NCBI RefSeq assembly: GCF_021134715.1
Contig: NC_060024.1
Location: 8,184,001-8,248,000, forward strand
Direction of reading: 5' to 3'
Length of the DNA: 64,000 bases
Origin: Daphnia pulex
Lineage: Eukaryota > Arthropoda > Branchiopoda > Diplostraca > Daphniidae
The notes below the pieces were generated by a model. It worked only from the letters and a program-made list of their open reading frames with translations, had not been told where the DNA came from and did not search any database. A program made the translations under genes and the position numbers. The first letter of the stretch is position 1. Every line of letters begins with the position of its first letter. Positions 35,045 to 47,858 of the stretch are shown here, in pieces.

Positions 35045-36441
35045 TTCTTTACAAATTGGAAAAAGAATATCGCAGGACTAAATGGATAACCAAGCACCAA
35101 ACACCAGCAGCGATCGAGAGGGTCAGACGTCAACTAATGTCCATCGAATGGGAAAACGGACTCATCATGAAGATGTCGCGATCCTCCCTGTACGTGATCA
35201 ACCTACCGAATGGCTAAAAACGATGGACAGAACACTTCCGGACATTTCTGTTCATCTCCTAATTTCCAGATTCGACAGGACTCTATCGTCACAGTTTGAA
35301 AAAAAAAAAAAAAAAAACGCGATCCGTTATTGTTATAGACACAAGTCGTTAATTCCGCTCACATACGAGGTAAGGTCAGCGCCGTGCTTGTCGTAGCGCA
35401 GGTGGTGAAATCATTATCAACTTTATTGGTTTACAGAGCTATAACCGACGTCAGTCACAGAAATGAACACAACAAATAACCTAACGGAGGTTGTCGACTA
35501 GACAAACCACTATAAGCAAGCCTATATTTAAGTCTAATCTAGTCTCAACAATGTTCCCGATTTTTCATTTTTCAGTTCTTTGATGTGTACTATGTGTTTG
35601 GACAACACCTTTCGTTTTATTATCAGTCCGTTACGGATGTTCATATTCACTATCGTTTTTCCGTCTCGCCTTCGAGTCTGGTTTGGTCAATCTAAGAATA
35701 TTCTCCCACGCTCTTTATCGCTAATCTCGAAATGCGGTTCCTCAATTAGGAATGAAAGCGACGGGCAAGGTGGGTGTAGCATTAACATACCGGTATAATA
35801 CTGCTGTCAATTTCCACGTTGGCTGATGGGCTCATTCCCTTTTGGTCTGTACGACTTTTTCCGTCAACATCCCGTTGACCGTATAGTAACACTGTCTTAC
35901 GCTTATACAAATCTGCTGTACTATTGTGACCGACTTATCTCGACTCGGTTGGCCAACCGTTCAGGTCCGATGGAAAACGCGTGGCTTCTGTAAAGGTGTA
36001 ACGACAACTCGCGGAAGTACCTGGAACAATAGAAAGACTTGGATAAGAGAAGAAGAAGCCGTTAAAATGCAGATTGAGTGCGATCATTTTCACGGTGCAA
36101 ATTGGAAATCGGAGTTCTTGCATAAACATAAAAAATAAAAGAACAAGAGCTGGACGTTCCATTTAACAAGGCCCAGAAAACGGTTTTGAGTTTGATGATC
36201 TCTTCTGGAAAATAAACGCAACGTAACGCTGGACCAGGACAACAGAACCTAACATGTCATCTGGGTACAGAGAACAAACGTCTGTGTTTAAGTCAAAGAT
36301 TTGAATTTATTGGCCTACTAGCACGAACAACAACAACAAAAAAGAAGGGAAAAAAATTCTAACAAAAAATCTGTTGTGCTTTGAATGAACATTCTTTCAC
36401 ACATCACATATTGATTGTGCGATCTGACAACTCGATGTATT
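35045..36441. other. Intergenic region, nothing recognised
   Basis: No supported gene. An A-run interrupts a short open frame near 35300. Confidence 0.45.
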
Positions 36442-37426
36442 CTACTGAGCTCTTCTCGGTTTGACTCTTTTCTTCACAACAGAGTTGCCCTCGTCCATGA
36501 GAGCGAGCTCCTGCTCGCTAAAGACGGGATTGTTGGGATGACCCGACGAAGATGGCACTCCAGAAATACCGGAACCAAAGGCAAATCCACCTCGGCTGGG
36601 TTTCAGGGCGTTATTCACCATGGCCAAAGCTCGATTGAGAAGCGGGCCGAGTGATTCGCGATAGTAGACGGCCAGGCCAACAAGCAAAGCCACCAGGACG
36701 CCTCGGATGGACACTTGAGTTGTTTCGGAGGCATCGACCGTCTTCCTCCTCGGATGGAAGCGGAGAGAAAGGTGCTGAACGGAAGTATTTGCAGTAAACG
36801 AGAGCTCAGGGATTTGGTAGTCGTAATTGTGACGGCCTAAATTGGATTCCAGCTGGATGAAGTATTTACGACCATCCATGGGCAAGACGGGCAAAATGAC
36901 GAGAGGCGAGTTGTCCAGCTTGAGACTTTGCAGAACCACTCCTGGTTGATCTTCACGAAACAAATTCAACTTGATCGTCCTTAAATGCTCCGGTTCGAGT
37001 ACGTCCACCGTGATCATGACATCCGCCTGGTTGACGGCCTTGATAACGGAAAAGCGCAGACCGGACAAATCGTTGTTTTCTACTTTAATGCTTGTGCTCA
37101 GAGGCAATGTGCGTTCCACGTTTTTGTTGAAACCGTTGCCAGTCTTCATCCGTACGGTATACTCGCACTGCATAAAAGAGCAAAAGAATTTTAAAATTAA
37201 AATTAATTGATATGGTTCAAGACAAGAATACTTATAACAAAATGGACTTACACCAGGCAGCAGACCGCGGATACGGAACTGTCCATTTGCTTCGGTCGTC
37301 GCATCTTCCTGATACTCGGCGCAATGAGACGGACCCGTTCCAACTGCTTCCACACTCACGGAGCCTTCCGGTTCTCCATTGAGAGCTGTCACGGATCCAA
37401 AACAGCTGAAAGCTACCCTCTCTCCA
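36442..37426 (-). CDS. NOMO: NOMO-like ER membrane protein, C-terminal part only
   Basis: Exons 37426-37252 and 37167-36442 (phase-0 junction) encode about 300 residues. They contain FGSVTALNGEPEGSVSVEAV, GQFRIRGLLPG and an immunoglobulin/carboxypeptidase-regulatory-like beta segment, then a membrane helix (about VSIRGVLVALLVGLAVYY) and a short basic cytosolic tail ending KPRRAQ. This matches the end of NOMO (nodal modulator), a large ER protein of the translocon-associated complex with NCLN and TMEM147. The first visible exon begins at a clean acceptor in phase 2, so upstream exons are required, but none of the missing 800-900 residues is visible in this window. It may be a partial duplicate, or the 5' part may have been displaced. 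Confidence 0.8.
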
Positions 37427-37939
37427 CTATGAATAAAGAAGAAAGAATTAATTAAGAAAATAGTAGCGTATAATCCCGATATAAAATGAGAAGAAAATGT
37501 AGAGAAGGAAGGGTTGAGAGCGACCCGACCGTCTCATAAATATGCGTTGCTTCTTTACCCCAGAACGCTCTTCTCTCGTCGAGCCCTAAAATACTAATTG
37601 TACTTCCCCTCCTCCCCCCCACGACGTACTACTACGTCATTAATCAACGGCAATTTGAGGGTTTTGCATTTTCGAAAATGTGGTAGACAAGGTGCCCATT
37701 GTCTAATGAATTGCGATACTGAACCTGTTTCCCTGACACTTCTTGAAAGAGCTGTGGATAATATCAATTAGTCTAAGCAGATCTATCTCTGGGCTGGACT
37801 TATACTCAAGATTCACCCTATTAGAGTTCTATGATGATGATGATTGCAAGGCTTATTAAGATTAACAATGCAGATGCAGATGTTTCAACAACACAGCTAT
37901 TATTCTTTCATCTAGAAGCTATTGGGGGATACTGAGGGA

Positions 37940-38282
37940 AAAAAAACTCACCATTCCAAAAACAACATGACCCATTTGAAGACTCTTGTTGGCTTCCACC
38001 ATAATCTCGACTACATCCTGTAGTTGATCCAAGGCTTCTTGGATTGATGTATATAATAAACGAGTGAGCCTACAATACAATGTAGAAGCTGTGAATCTTG
38101 TGATCCAGAGAGTTTCTTCAGCTCTTGTTGAGTGCCTAAAATTCAAAATACATTTTATTTATTTGTTGATGCATTTAACGGCGAACGACCTGCAATGATT
38201 CCAACCATTTGTTGAAGAGCGGTTTCCAGCATTTTGCTCGCTTCAGCGTGAGTGCTTAATGCATTTTCAGTATGTGTGGGTT
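37940..38282 (-). pseudogene. Unidentified helical exons, probably a broken gene
   Basis: An exon at 38282-38190 encodes an Ala/Glu/Leu-rich helix (from THTENALSTHAEASKMLE to MVGIIA), followed by an exon from about 38136 continuing GTQQELKKLSGSQDSQLL. A further piece, TSIQEALDQLQDVVEIMVE, lies one frame away with no intron long enough to separate them. The pieces read like one alpha-helical, coiled-coil-like protein, but I cannot name the family. A one-base frame change suggests decay or assembly error. The flanks (37427-37940 and 38283-38990) contain no other recognisable gene. Confidence 0.4.
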
Positions 38283-38993
38283 CTGCAAGGAGAATGGAAA
38301 CAAGAGAACCGAAAGAAAACATATGAAATTAGGAACACATATTTCTGGCTTGTTGTGACGGACTGACGGAGCCAGAATAACCAACACAAAACCATGACAA
38401 AACACACGTTAAATCCTTGTTGTGTCGTCTGCTGTTGTCATTCATTTCCAACATAGACAGAAAAGAATTTTTAATACTGGCAACACCGCAACAGGAACAC
38501 TTTCGCGGGTAATTTAAACAAATTAGGTTACTACTTACTAGTTGAGAAAATTTAACAGGAATTTAACGAGAAATAATTCATTTGAACCATTATACATTTT
38601 GTGTTGATCGATTGGTGTAATAAAAGTATGCTTTTATTACGTAATAAGTAAGTAAGTTAATAAGTAAGCAATTCCATTTTTGTATAGAAAATTTAATAAA
38701 AAAACAACTCAACAGGCGAGAGGGTTATAATATTGACGATTACGTGATCAGAAATACCGTTAATATTTAGTAATTCAAATCCCTTGTTTTCGCACCATTT
38801 CATAAAGAGAGAACAAAAACTGGATTACAACACTGTTTTCTCTTATAAATTAAAATGAATCTGTGGATAAAAACGAATGCTACACAATTTTGGAACCTTT
38901 AGTCAAAAACGACCATCGACGTTTAATCAACACTTGCAAGTATTTCAATCTTAGAGCACAAAGCTATATGACACGTCACACGTGTTCTGTGAA

Positions 38994-40236
38994 ATGGGAA
39001 ATCATCAGATTGAAAATATTTTGACTTTGATTTTAATATCGTTCATTTTCCTTGAAGGGTCGGCTTACAACATTTTGTTCTTGACGCCCATCTCGTCACA
39101 TAGCCACAGCAATTTCATCAAACCGGTGGTGAGAGAATTAGTGGATCGAGGCCACTTTGTCATGCTGGAATGGAATGAAGCCAGAGCTGAACGGTAACAA
39201 CACGGCCTTTAATTTCCGTCCCTTGTATTCACCACAAATGTAAATAATCAGCATCGACCAACAGGTTGAATTCCAAAATTGACACAAGCCCTTTGACCTT
39301 TTCTTCGATTATTATCCGAGAATGTTGAAAGTCTACTGTAAGGCCATGGACCCCGTTTTCCACCAGCTCATGAACGTTTCCAATGAACATTATACGACCT
39401 AATTATCGTCGAAGGCATTTCCAACGAATGTGTCCTGCCGCTGGTCGCCATGTTCGACGTGACGTTCATCTAAATGAACGGCGTTGCCCCAATCCCCTGG
39501 CTGCTTAACGCCATCGAATCGCCACTGGCCTCCGACCATTTCTCGGTTCAAGGTTTCGGATTCACTGACGAGATTAATTTCTGGCAACGAACACTCAATT
39601 CCCTAGACAGTCTGGGTTGCGTCTATTACCGTCATTGCTTTATTACACCCGTGGTGGATCGGATGGTTCAAAAAATGTTGAGCAAAAACTTGCCCGTCAT
39701 TGCTGAGGAGATTGAACGTCATTATATGAGTTTATTGATTGTCAACACTCATTCCAGCAGCAATTATCAGTTACCATTGTCACCGGCCATCACTCAAGCC
39801 GGCGGATTGCACTGCGTCCTATGGCAATTGAAATGTCCCGGCAGAAACACTTGATTCACAGCCGCCGCGATCTCAGTTACTCGATGATAGGATGTACCCT
39901 TGATGATTCCGGGAACTTGATCAACGGTCGCAAACTTGATCGACGATTTCTGCCGGGCATTGACACTCGCAGATGGGAAACTATCCTCCCAAAATCCCCC
40001 CTGGTGGCAAGTTCCAATTTTTTTTTTCTTTTTATGGATTTCTTTGCGCTCTCCTCACACCTCTCCTCTCCAGCAAACTTTGGTTTTTCCAGCGTAGTCT
40101 GTTCGATGTTTTGCTGTTTGTCGCATTTTCTGGTCTTTTTTTGTTCTTTGTGGTCTTACGACTTTTTCGTCGCGTGTGCTCTTATATTGGTATCCGGCTA
40201 AATAAGATTAGTGACCCGAAAAACAAGAAGAATTAA
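38994..40236 (+). pseudogene. UDP-glycosyltransferase pseudogene
   Basis: A signal peptide and AYNILFLTPISSHSHSNF at the start, WLLNAIESPLASDHF and INFWQRTLNSLD in the middle, and a C-terminal membrane helix with lysine-rich end (near 40073-40236) align with the intact UGT 2 kb downstream. The copy has a stop early in the N-terminal domain (near 39196), another at the codon matching FIYM (TAA near 39471), several frame changes, and a deletion of the whole UDP-sugar-binding signature region. No active enzyme is possible. Confidence 0.85.
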
Positions 40237-42090
40237 GCTTTCTCTCTGCTGCGCTGTAAATGGAACATACCAATTGTATTATGTGAGGATTCCAATTCTG
40301 TTTTCATGTAGTATGTAGAAAATTCGCTCGTCGGTAATAAAACAGCCACTTTCTTATCAACCAACATATTTGTTTAGCCTACTGTCATTTTCTGCGCAGG
40401 ATCAAAAGTATAATAGCTTATTGTTTTAATGTGAGTTGACGGATGACTTGTATTACCACAACGCTAATATACCCAGTCTCTTTTATTAATCTTTCATTTA
40501 TATGTTTGCGTGAAATGGAATTAGAAAACAATAAGAGAAAGAAGAAATGGTTTCAAACAGGATACACCAGTTTCAATCCTGTTCCAAAATTACTAACTTC
40601 TTATTACATATCGTTTCTTTATTCAATATACTGCCAAAGAGAAGGTATTTTGAATATGGCGTCAACTAGTTTCATCACACCATTCGACTTATTATTCATT
40701 GACTGGGCACAAACGCACAATGTTGCACGCGCGGGCAAAATGAACCGCTTGCTGGCGTTTCACCAAGTGAATTGTTTCCATATACAACCCAACATCATCA
40801 GGAGTTCATCGGATAATACGTCTGAACGATACAAGCCGAGAATACAGTATATCGAGATGTATTTGAAAGTATTGATGGTGATCGAACTCGGAATATTTTG
40901 GTGGGATATATACAGTTGCCTTTAATCACTCGGCCATAGCAGCAGTGCAGCACGTTTAATCTATTCCCGAAAATTTACACCAATTTCTTGACGGATAACT
41001 TTCCCTTAGAAAGTAAATTTGCTAGCACCTTATATATACCTAATGAGGAACAGTCGGGGAACAGTAGAAGCACTTGCTCATTAATTTTACTCGCCAGTTT
41101 CGCCAATCAAGACTTTCTATATCTTTTGATTTGCTTTATACTATGAAATAGAGAAAAACAATTAAGTTTGCTGTTGGGATGAACGATAACTCGTATAAAT
41201 GGAAAAAGTTAAACCAACAATGATTTCTCTTGATTTTATGGCCTATTTCCTTATTGTATAAGGCTGCAAGTGAAGACTTTTCTGTTTTTACGTATTCAAA
41301 AAACCTTCACGCGATTGCCATTTTTGTTTAAATTATTGACGCGAAGCCCTTAACAGAAATATATTCTTCAAATGAGAGATAAAATAACTTCACATAGAGA
41401 ATACAGTGGACCATGATATCTACACATTCTTAAACACAAATTAAACTGGTCTTCAACATCACAGACTATATAAGCCTTTTAAAAAGTTTGGTATTTTAGT
41501 GATTTTGTGCAGCACCGCCCGATGGCCGATAGTGTGGGAATGCTTGATGTTAGTGCAATTTCTCGGTTGCTCTCGACTTGACTTCTTCCCTAAAAGAATT
41601 TTGAAATGTTTTTGTGATGCAAGTCATTCCACCCAGCCTGACAGCAGAGTTGGACATTTGTTGAACAACCGGTTCTAATACACTAACTTTTGTTTTGCTT
41701 AACAGGTTTCTGCTGCTTGTTTTCAAGCTCACCACCTCCTTTTGAGGGCATTGTACCAATCAAAAATAGCAGCAGAGAAATCGCACAAAGCAGAAAATTG
41801 AGTTTCACTGCCCCAGAAAATGACGAAGAAACCTACACTCCATTCCTTGATACAAAACTCGTTCATTGGTGTTGCGGACCAGACAATTGGAAAATTAGAA
41901 ATGTCTAATGTTACATGATTTTTATCTTGCGGAGTCTAGTACGTATATAGGTAGGTTATTGCCAAAAGTCGTCAAACGACATTTTATACTTTTTTTAAAT
42001 TTTCAATCAATAACTGGAGCTGCAGCTGCATATTCGACTTATAGCCTTGTAAAAACCTGTTTTTCACTTTTTCCGATGTAGACTAGCCCA
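40237..42090. other. Intergenic region, nothing recognised
   Basis: No supported gene. The 160-codon open frame near 40443-40925 has no domain or splice support. Confidence 0.45.
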
Positions 42091-42098
42091 TATATAAA
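42091..42098 (+). promoter_or_regulatory. TATA box of the intact UGT
   Basis: TATATAAA lies 133 bp upstream of the UGT start codon, giving a predicted leader of roughly 100 nt. Confidence 0.6.
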
Positions 42099-42230
42099 TG
42101 AACAGTTGCTTGGTTGTTTTTATTTCGTTGCTTTAAAGCAGCAAACGGACGTCACTATCTTTAGTCTGATTTTATAAACTTTTCAAATCAATTCGATTTA
42201 CATACTGTGCTGCTTAAATTCGAAACGAGA

Positions 42231-43888
42231 ATGAGATATGTGGCAAAGATTAGTTTGACGATTTGGTACCTACTGGTAGGTCTATTAGTGATCCCTGAAT
42301 TGTCGGCTTACAACCTCTTGTTCTTGTCGCCCATTACGACTCCCAGTCACAGCAATTTCTTCAAGCCGGTGGTGAAGGCGATGGTCGATCGCGGCCACTT
42401 TGTCACCTATTACAGCGGATTAAACCACAACAACCAGCAAATGGCGACTAATAACCAAACGATCAATTTCCGTCCATTGAGCAGCTCGCCAGCGCTGTAC
42501 AAGATCAGCACCGATCACCAAGTGGATTTCAACTTTCGAGACAAACCGCTTCTATTTCTGTCGCAACTCCCTCAGAAGATGGAGAACTATTGCACCGCAA
42601 TCTACAACGATCCGGTTTTCCAGCAATTAATCAACACGGCCGAAAAATTCGATATCATCGTCATCGAGGGCTACTTGAACGATTGCGTCCTGCCACTGGT
42701 CGCTATGTTCGACGTGCCGTTCATCTACATGAGCGGCGTTGCCCCAGTGCCGTGGCTGCTCAACGCCTTCGGATCTCCATTGGCCACCGATCACGTTCCC
42801 AATGTCGTTCACAGCTTTACCGACGAGATGAATTTCTGGCAACGAACAATCAATTCTGTTTCCACTATCAGTGGGGTTTACCTTCGTCATTGGTTAATTA
42901 TGCCCGTGGTGGATCGGATGGCTCAGAAAATGTTGGGAAAAAACCTGCCTGCCATTGAAGAGATTGAACGTCATTATATGAGTTTATTGATTGTCAACAC
43001 TCATTCCAGCATCAATTATCAGTTGCCATTGTCACCGGCCATCATCCAAGCCGGCGGATTGCACTGCGTCCCCCCTAAACCCTTGCCGAAAGATTTGGAG
43101 TCGTTTGTCGACGGTTCCGGTGATGCTGGATTCATCATCGTCAGTTTTGGATCAGTTCTGAAAGGCGTCGACATGCCGAACAACTTCCGCCGCATATTTT
43201 TGTCCACATTCGCTCGGTTACCACAAAGGATTCTGTGGAAATGGGAAGATCAACCCGGGGAAAACGATTCCATTCCATCCAACGTCAAATTGCTTCCGTG
43301 GATGCCTCAACAGGATTTACTGGGCCATCCGAAAATCCGTTTGTTCATCACCCACGGCGGATTGTTTAGTAACCAAGAGGCCGTCTACCACGGCGTCCCA
43401 TTCATCGTTATGCCCATCTTTGCCGACCAGCCCATCAACGCCCAAAAGGCTCACGACGACGGTTACGCCATTCGTGTTGATATGGACAGTATGTCGGAAG
43501 AGATTCTTTTCGACGCCATCCAGCGAATCCTTACAGATCCCAAGTAAATTTCAAATTTCTGTAAATGATAAAATCCAAATTAACAAATTTGTGTCATAGA
43601 TATGCCGAGAAAATGAAGCAAGTATCGGCCCTTGCTCGGGATCAAATGGAAAGTCCATTGGACCGGGCCGTCTACTGGATCGAGTACGTCATCCGGCATC
43701 AGGGCGCACCTCACCTTCGTATAGCTTCGCGCAAACTTTCCCTTTTCCAGCGCTATCTCTATGATGTTTTACTCTTTGTCTTGTTTTCGGCGCTTTCGTT
43801 TTTATTTCTAGTCTTTTACCTCTGCCGGAACATCATCTGTTCAAATGGCCGGGTGAAAATTAATGGCCAAAAAAAAAAGAAGAATTGA
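42231..43888 (+). CDS. UDP-glycosyltransferase (UGT), intact
   Basis: Exons 42231-43543 and 43600-43888 (56-bp phase-2 intron) give 533 residues, the normal UGT length. An N-terminal signal peptide precedes SAYNLLFLSPITTPSHSNFF. The donor-binding signature runs from FITHGGLFSNQEAVYHGVP to IFADQPINAQ, with the conserved D-Q pair. A C-terminal membrane helix is followed by a lysine-rich tail ending KKKKN, an ER-retention type signal. UGTs transfer a sugar from a UDP-sugar to small lipophilic molecules in the ER lumen, for detoxification or hormone turnover. The start at 42231 precedes the signal peptide directly. The decayed paralogue upstream implies a tandem duplication. Confidence 0.93.
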
Positions 43889-45756
43889 TTTCTGCGTCTA
43901 CGTTCTGCGTACCTTGCACCACTGTTTATTCTCCAACTGGCTGGCCCTGCATTTTGGCGACCCAATCTTTTTTTTTTTTCATTTGTAGAAATTTACTAAA
44001 ACGCCTTGAAAAATGTGCCGCTATTACTACTTGATTTATTAGAAATTCTAATTGTTTCTATTCACAAATTAAATATGGTACAATGGTATAAAGATCATAC
44101 CAAAGTAGCATTTTTATTTTAGTCATACTGGGCTGGAAATTTCCACCAAACGTCATTTTCTGGTGGCGACTATGATGAAAGGCAATTCTAAAGAAGGAAA
44201 ATTTAAATGAAAATAAATATATAAACTGGTAGAGTTAAAAATTTTATTTCTACAATAAGTAATGAATGGGGTCGAAACCCTTACTGCGGATTTCGTGAGA
44301 GAGATTGACGCCAGTGATTTCGTGAAAACAAACAAAAGCTACACGATGATAAGAAGAAACTGTTCAGCAGGACCTAATATGGTCATATCTCCTTTATAAT
44401 TCTCTAACTTAAAAATCTACAAATGCGTTGGAGTTCAAAAAATTAATACGGTAGGCCTAATAATAAAATTGAACAAATTTGAATGTTTATCTGAAAAATG
44501 TCGGTGTACCTCGTCTGCATTTGGAATAATTTTTTGAAGGCAATGAAGATGTACAATAGTAAAGAAATTTCCATCGCATCGATTTATGATCTAAAATTTC
44601 GGCAATGGGGAATTTGATCTGCTTATTAAGAAATATATTGACTGCTAGTCTGCGTTCGCTGTCTAATAGAGCAGGAGTCAATTGTTTATTGAAATTTTCT
44701 CCACCCTTTTTTTGTAATAGAAGTAATATTGATGGTTGGTTCCATGCAGAAAAGCTCCTCAATTTGTTCGCAAAGTGACTGGAGGTTTTTCCCGAATGGT
44801 TGCATTGATTTGTTTCCAAATAGAAGCATCTAATAAGTATAGAAGTTAAAAAAGGTTTACAGTGTGAAATAATTAAATGTGAGTTTATAACCTTCAACTC
44901 GAGTGACTTTCGTCCAATTAAGAGTTTTCATTTTAGCATTAATTTTCAGCGGCTTATTAATTCGAAGAACAGTTTGTAGTGGACGCAACAGCAGAAGAAA
45001 ACAGTCCGAACAGAGGTAAAACAGGCGGAATTATCGTTCCTGCTCATAAAAGTAAAATGACATAAATAATAAAAAAAAAACATTAACTTTACTTAAATTC
45101 TTGAAAATGAATTTGTACCTAGGCCACCGTGAGGAGGAGGACCAGGTGGAGAAGGTAGGCCACATATCTAATCGCAGGATGAGGCGGGGCTGTTATTGCT
45201 GCAGAAAATGGTAAGGGTGGTGGTATGATGGTTGCGGAGGGAAAGAAGCGAAAGTGATGCAAGAGATAGCTTGTAATGGCTCATTGGTTATCAATGGGAG
45301 TTGTGGGGGTGGTGGAGGTTGATTAGAAAAACTGCTTGGAATTCCAAGAAGAACGGGACAAGGAGGCATCGGCGGGAGTGGCGGTGATGGTGAACTAAGG
45401 GCATAATCACCGGATGAGGCGGAGGGGATGGGATAAAAGTTACAGGATGAGCAGGAATGCACAAGGAATAACTTCAGATCTCAAACTTCCAACAGTCTTT
45501 TAAATGTCTTTTAAATAATGTCTAAAAGAAGTCTTTTAAATATTCCGTGTCACGTTTTTCTTGGGTAAACTTTAAAATTCGCTTGCAAAAGCCGCAAAAT
45601 CTGCAATAAAGCCTCTGAAATTAGAAGCCAGGCCAAAAAACCTCGTAATATTTGTTTGTTTTTAATTAACTAGAGCTCGAGCTTTATTGGGATGTGGGTG
45701 GATGCCATTTCCGTAATTCGCGTAACTTTAAAACTCCTACTAATTTTACGGCGTCG
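43889..45756. other. Intergenic region, nothing recognised
   Basis: No supported gene. A proline-rich minus-strand frame (45193-45462) is compositionally simple and lacks other support. Confidence 0.4.
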
Positions 45757-46010
45757 AACCTGGCCCTGGAATCCTCTCAGTGGCGGCAACCATTTGAGTG
45801 GTTCATTCTGGCCGCACGCAAAGCCAAAAAAGATGAAGTGTGTTTGCTATAGGTGTGCTGCTGTCTCTGCTCGGTTGGGACATAATAAAAATCTATGAGA
45901 CTATAACATTCACTGACCCTCTGGACGCAATGAAGATTTCTCCAGTCCTTGATAAATTCACTGAATATTTTGAACCACTTAAAATTAAGTATTTAGCCGT
46001 TTTTGTTTCC
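45757..46010 (+). pseudogene. Remnant of a retroelement gag
   Basis: The frame encodes QWRQPFEWFILAARKAKKD and then, after a stop and a one-base shift, IYETITFTDPLDAMKIS and FTEYFEPLKIK. This order (W...F..a, then an IYxT motif, then F..yF.P.k) is typical of gag capsid domains of arthropod Ty3-like elements. It is too short and broken to be functional, and no LTRs were found around it. Confidence 0.5.
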
Positions 46011-46841
46011 ACAAGCGGCAGCAGCAGCCAAGCATGTCATTTGACTCATAGCTTGTCGAGTTACGAAGCATTGTTAAAACGTGCAATTATGGATTGGAGG
46101 CATCCATTGGGACATGGTGGCCAAGGAAGCGAAGTAATGCAAGAAAAACGCTCAAAATTGTAATGAAGAAAAATGAAGTAAACCACCATTAGCAAAACTT
46201 CAAGGGAAATAGTTCGAGACCCCGTGAAAAAAGTTGTCTTTTTCTTCCTAGGAAGGTTCGAACAGATTTTTTAAAATCATGGGGTGGTGGTTGTTATGGA
46301 AAGCCACGTCTGGCTCGGCACCGTGGGGGCGTTTATACGGACCTCCAAATTTGGCGTGATTTCCGATTTTGTCTGCTTGATTCCTTTAAATAAAATATGG
46401 TTAAAACATTTACAGAATGTTATGATGATATTAAAAATACTCGGCCAGATCGATACAGTAAGGCCCTTCAATTGACCAGATACGGATTTATGTAATTAAA
46501 TTGGGCCATAATGTCGTCTCACAAAGCAGCAGCTTCTGCTGCACTATGGAAAGATCCCAACTGATGAGACGGAGAATCTACCAAATGATACATGAAATAA
46601 CAACAAAATCACAAGACTCTCAAAGACCACTAACTAAAATTAACTTAACTTAATTAAAATTAAATTAAAATCAACCATTTAACCTTATCCACACATTAAT
46701 TTAAAAATACACAAGCAAAAAATACCAAAAAACACCAACCAAAAAAATAAACCCACATCCAAAAAAACATTCGACACAACACAAAAATTTTTCCAAACCA
46801 TCCACACGCACCAATTTTTCTCTCTACAAACAAACAATGGC

Positions 46842-47519
46842 TTCTCCTTCTGTCTCACAGGACGGGTCAATGGAAGACGACGACAATCGTATTGAATGGG
46901 TTGAACGGGACTTTTAAAAAGTACGGTCAATTCGAGGAGAATCGTTTACATTTGCCCAGCCCCGCCTCATTTCCTTTACACGAAAGACAGACAAGGAAGA
47001 TTTGTTTGCTGCACAATAGCAAACTTTCTTTGCCCTTTCAAACCAATCCATCTTTACACCGCCCCCGAAATCGACCAATGCATTGCCAAACCAGACCACG
47101 AAGACGAACAACACTCACACAACACACGCGGAAACTCCAAAAAATGCAACTCGGACGGACCAACTTCGGCTGAAATTGGATTACTCTATGTCAAATGGGC
47201 TATCCGAGAGGAAGCCGCCTGGAATTAAAAAAAACGCACGACCTACACAAACCGGACACGGTTGGTAGAGGCTGCCCTCAAGAAACTGAAATCCAAAGGT
47301 GTCCCCTCCCCTGAAATCATCCAAACAACCATCAAATCTTTCACAATCGACTCCGTCCAGAAGTCCGTAGAATCAGCATCTAAAAGAGCTTCGTTGGAAC
47401 AATCACCCTTACCAAACGCAAGCGCAGACATATGGGATCTAGACCTGTGGAAATCTGGATGGACAGTAGTCGCCGACTCATCTGAATCAGAACAAGACAC
47501 CGAGCCCGAACCTGCACCA
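46842..47519 (+). pseudogene. Older frame interrupted by the LTR element, left part
   Basis: From MASPSVSQDGSMEDDD near 46842 the plus strand encodes an acidic start, then, after stops and frame changes, a Lys/Thr-rich part and EAALKKLKSKGVPSPEIIQ up to an acidic SSESEQDTEPEPAPS. The last codons run straight into the LTR at 47525. The frame resumes beyond the right LTR. The family is not recognised; it is probably a gag-like or other transposon-encoded protein. Confidence 0.45.
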
Positions 47520-47524
47520 TCAAC
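47520..47524. repeat. Target-site duplication, left copy (TCAAC)
   Basis: TCAAC directly precedes the left LTR and recurs directly after the right LTR. Confidence 0.85.
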
Positions 47525-47679
47525 TGTTATGTCTTTGTTCAATCGCTAAGGGCGATCGTAATTGTATTCAGGGTAAGCACACAAATCGTGCGACTGCTTC
47601 CAGCCTCTAAGCCAAGCCAACTGCCTTCACCGGCAAGTAGCCCCTGGCGGTTGCAAGCGACGTTGCCACGTACACAACA
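47525..47679 (-). repeat. 3' LTR
   Basis: This 155-bp LTR is the 3' copy in element orientation. A short purine-rich stretch (GGGACGGG on the minus strand) just inside it may be the polypurine tract. Confidence 0.9.
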
Positions 47680-47858
47680 ACCCGTCCCAAGCGGTGAAGA
47701 CGGACAACGAGCGGCGAACCGCTTAACACAAACAAAAATAAGGGAATAAACGAATGCCGGGGCAGAGGTGGGGAAAACGGAACACACACAAAAATAAGGG
47801 CATCTAACACATAATCTGGGCCACAAAGTAAAGGAGACTGACAAAGATGGGCCCATTG

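Noticed and set aside
40443-40925. 160-codon open frame between the two UGT copies
   Set aside because: It has no signal, domain or UGT similarity, and the composition matches neighbouring non-coding DNA.
44487-44897. 136-codon minus-strand frame
   Set aside because: No recognisable domain or splice signals. A decayed transposase is possible but cannot be supported.
45193-45462. Proline-rich minus-strand frame resembling a formin-type linker
   Set aside because: Simple-sequence GGT/GGA-rich DNA gives such frames by chance, and no neighbouring exons were found.
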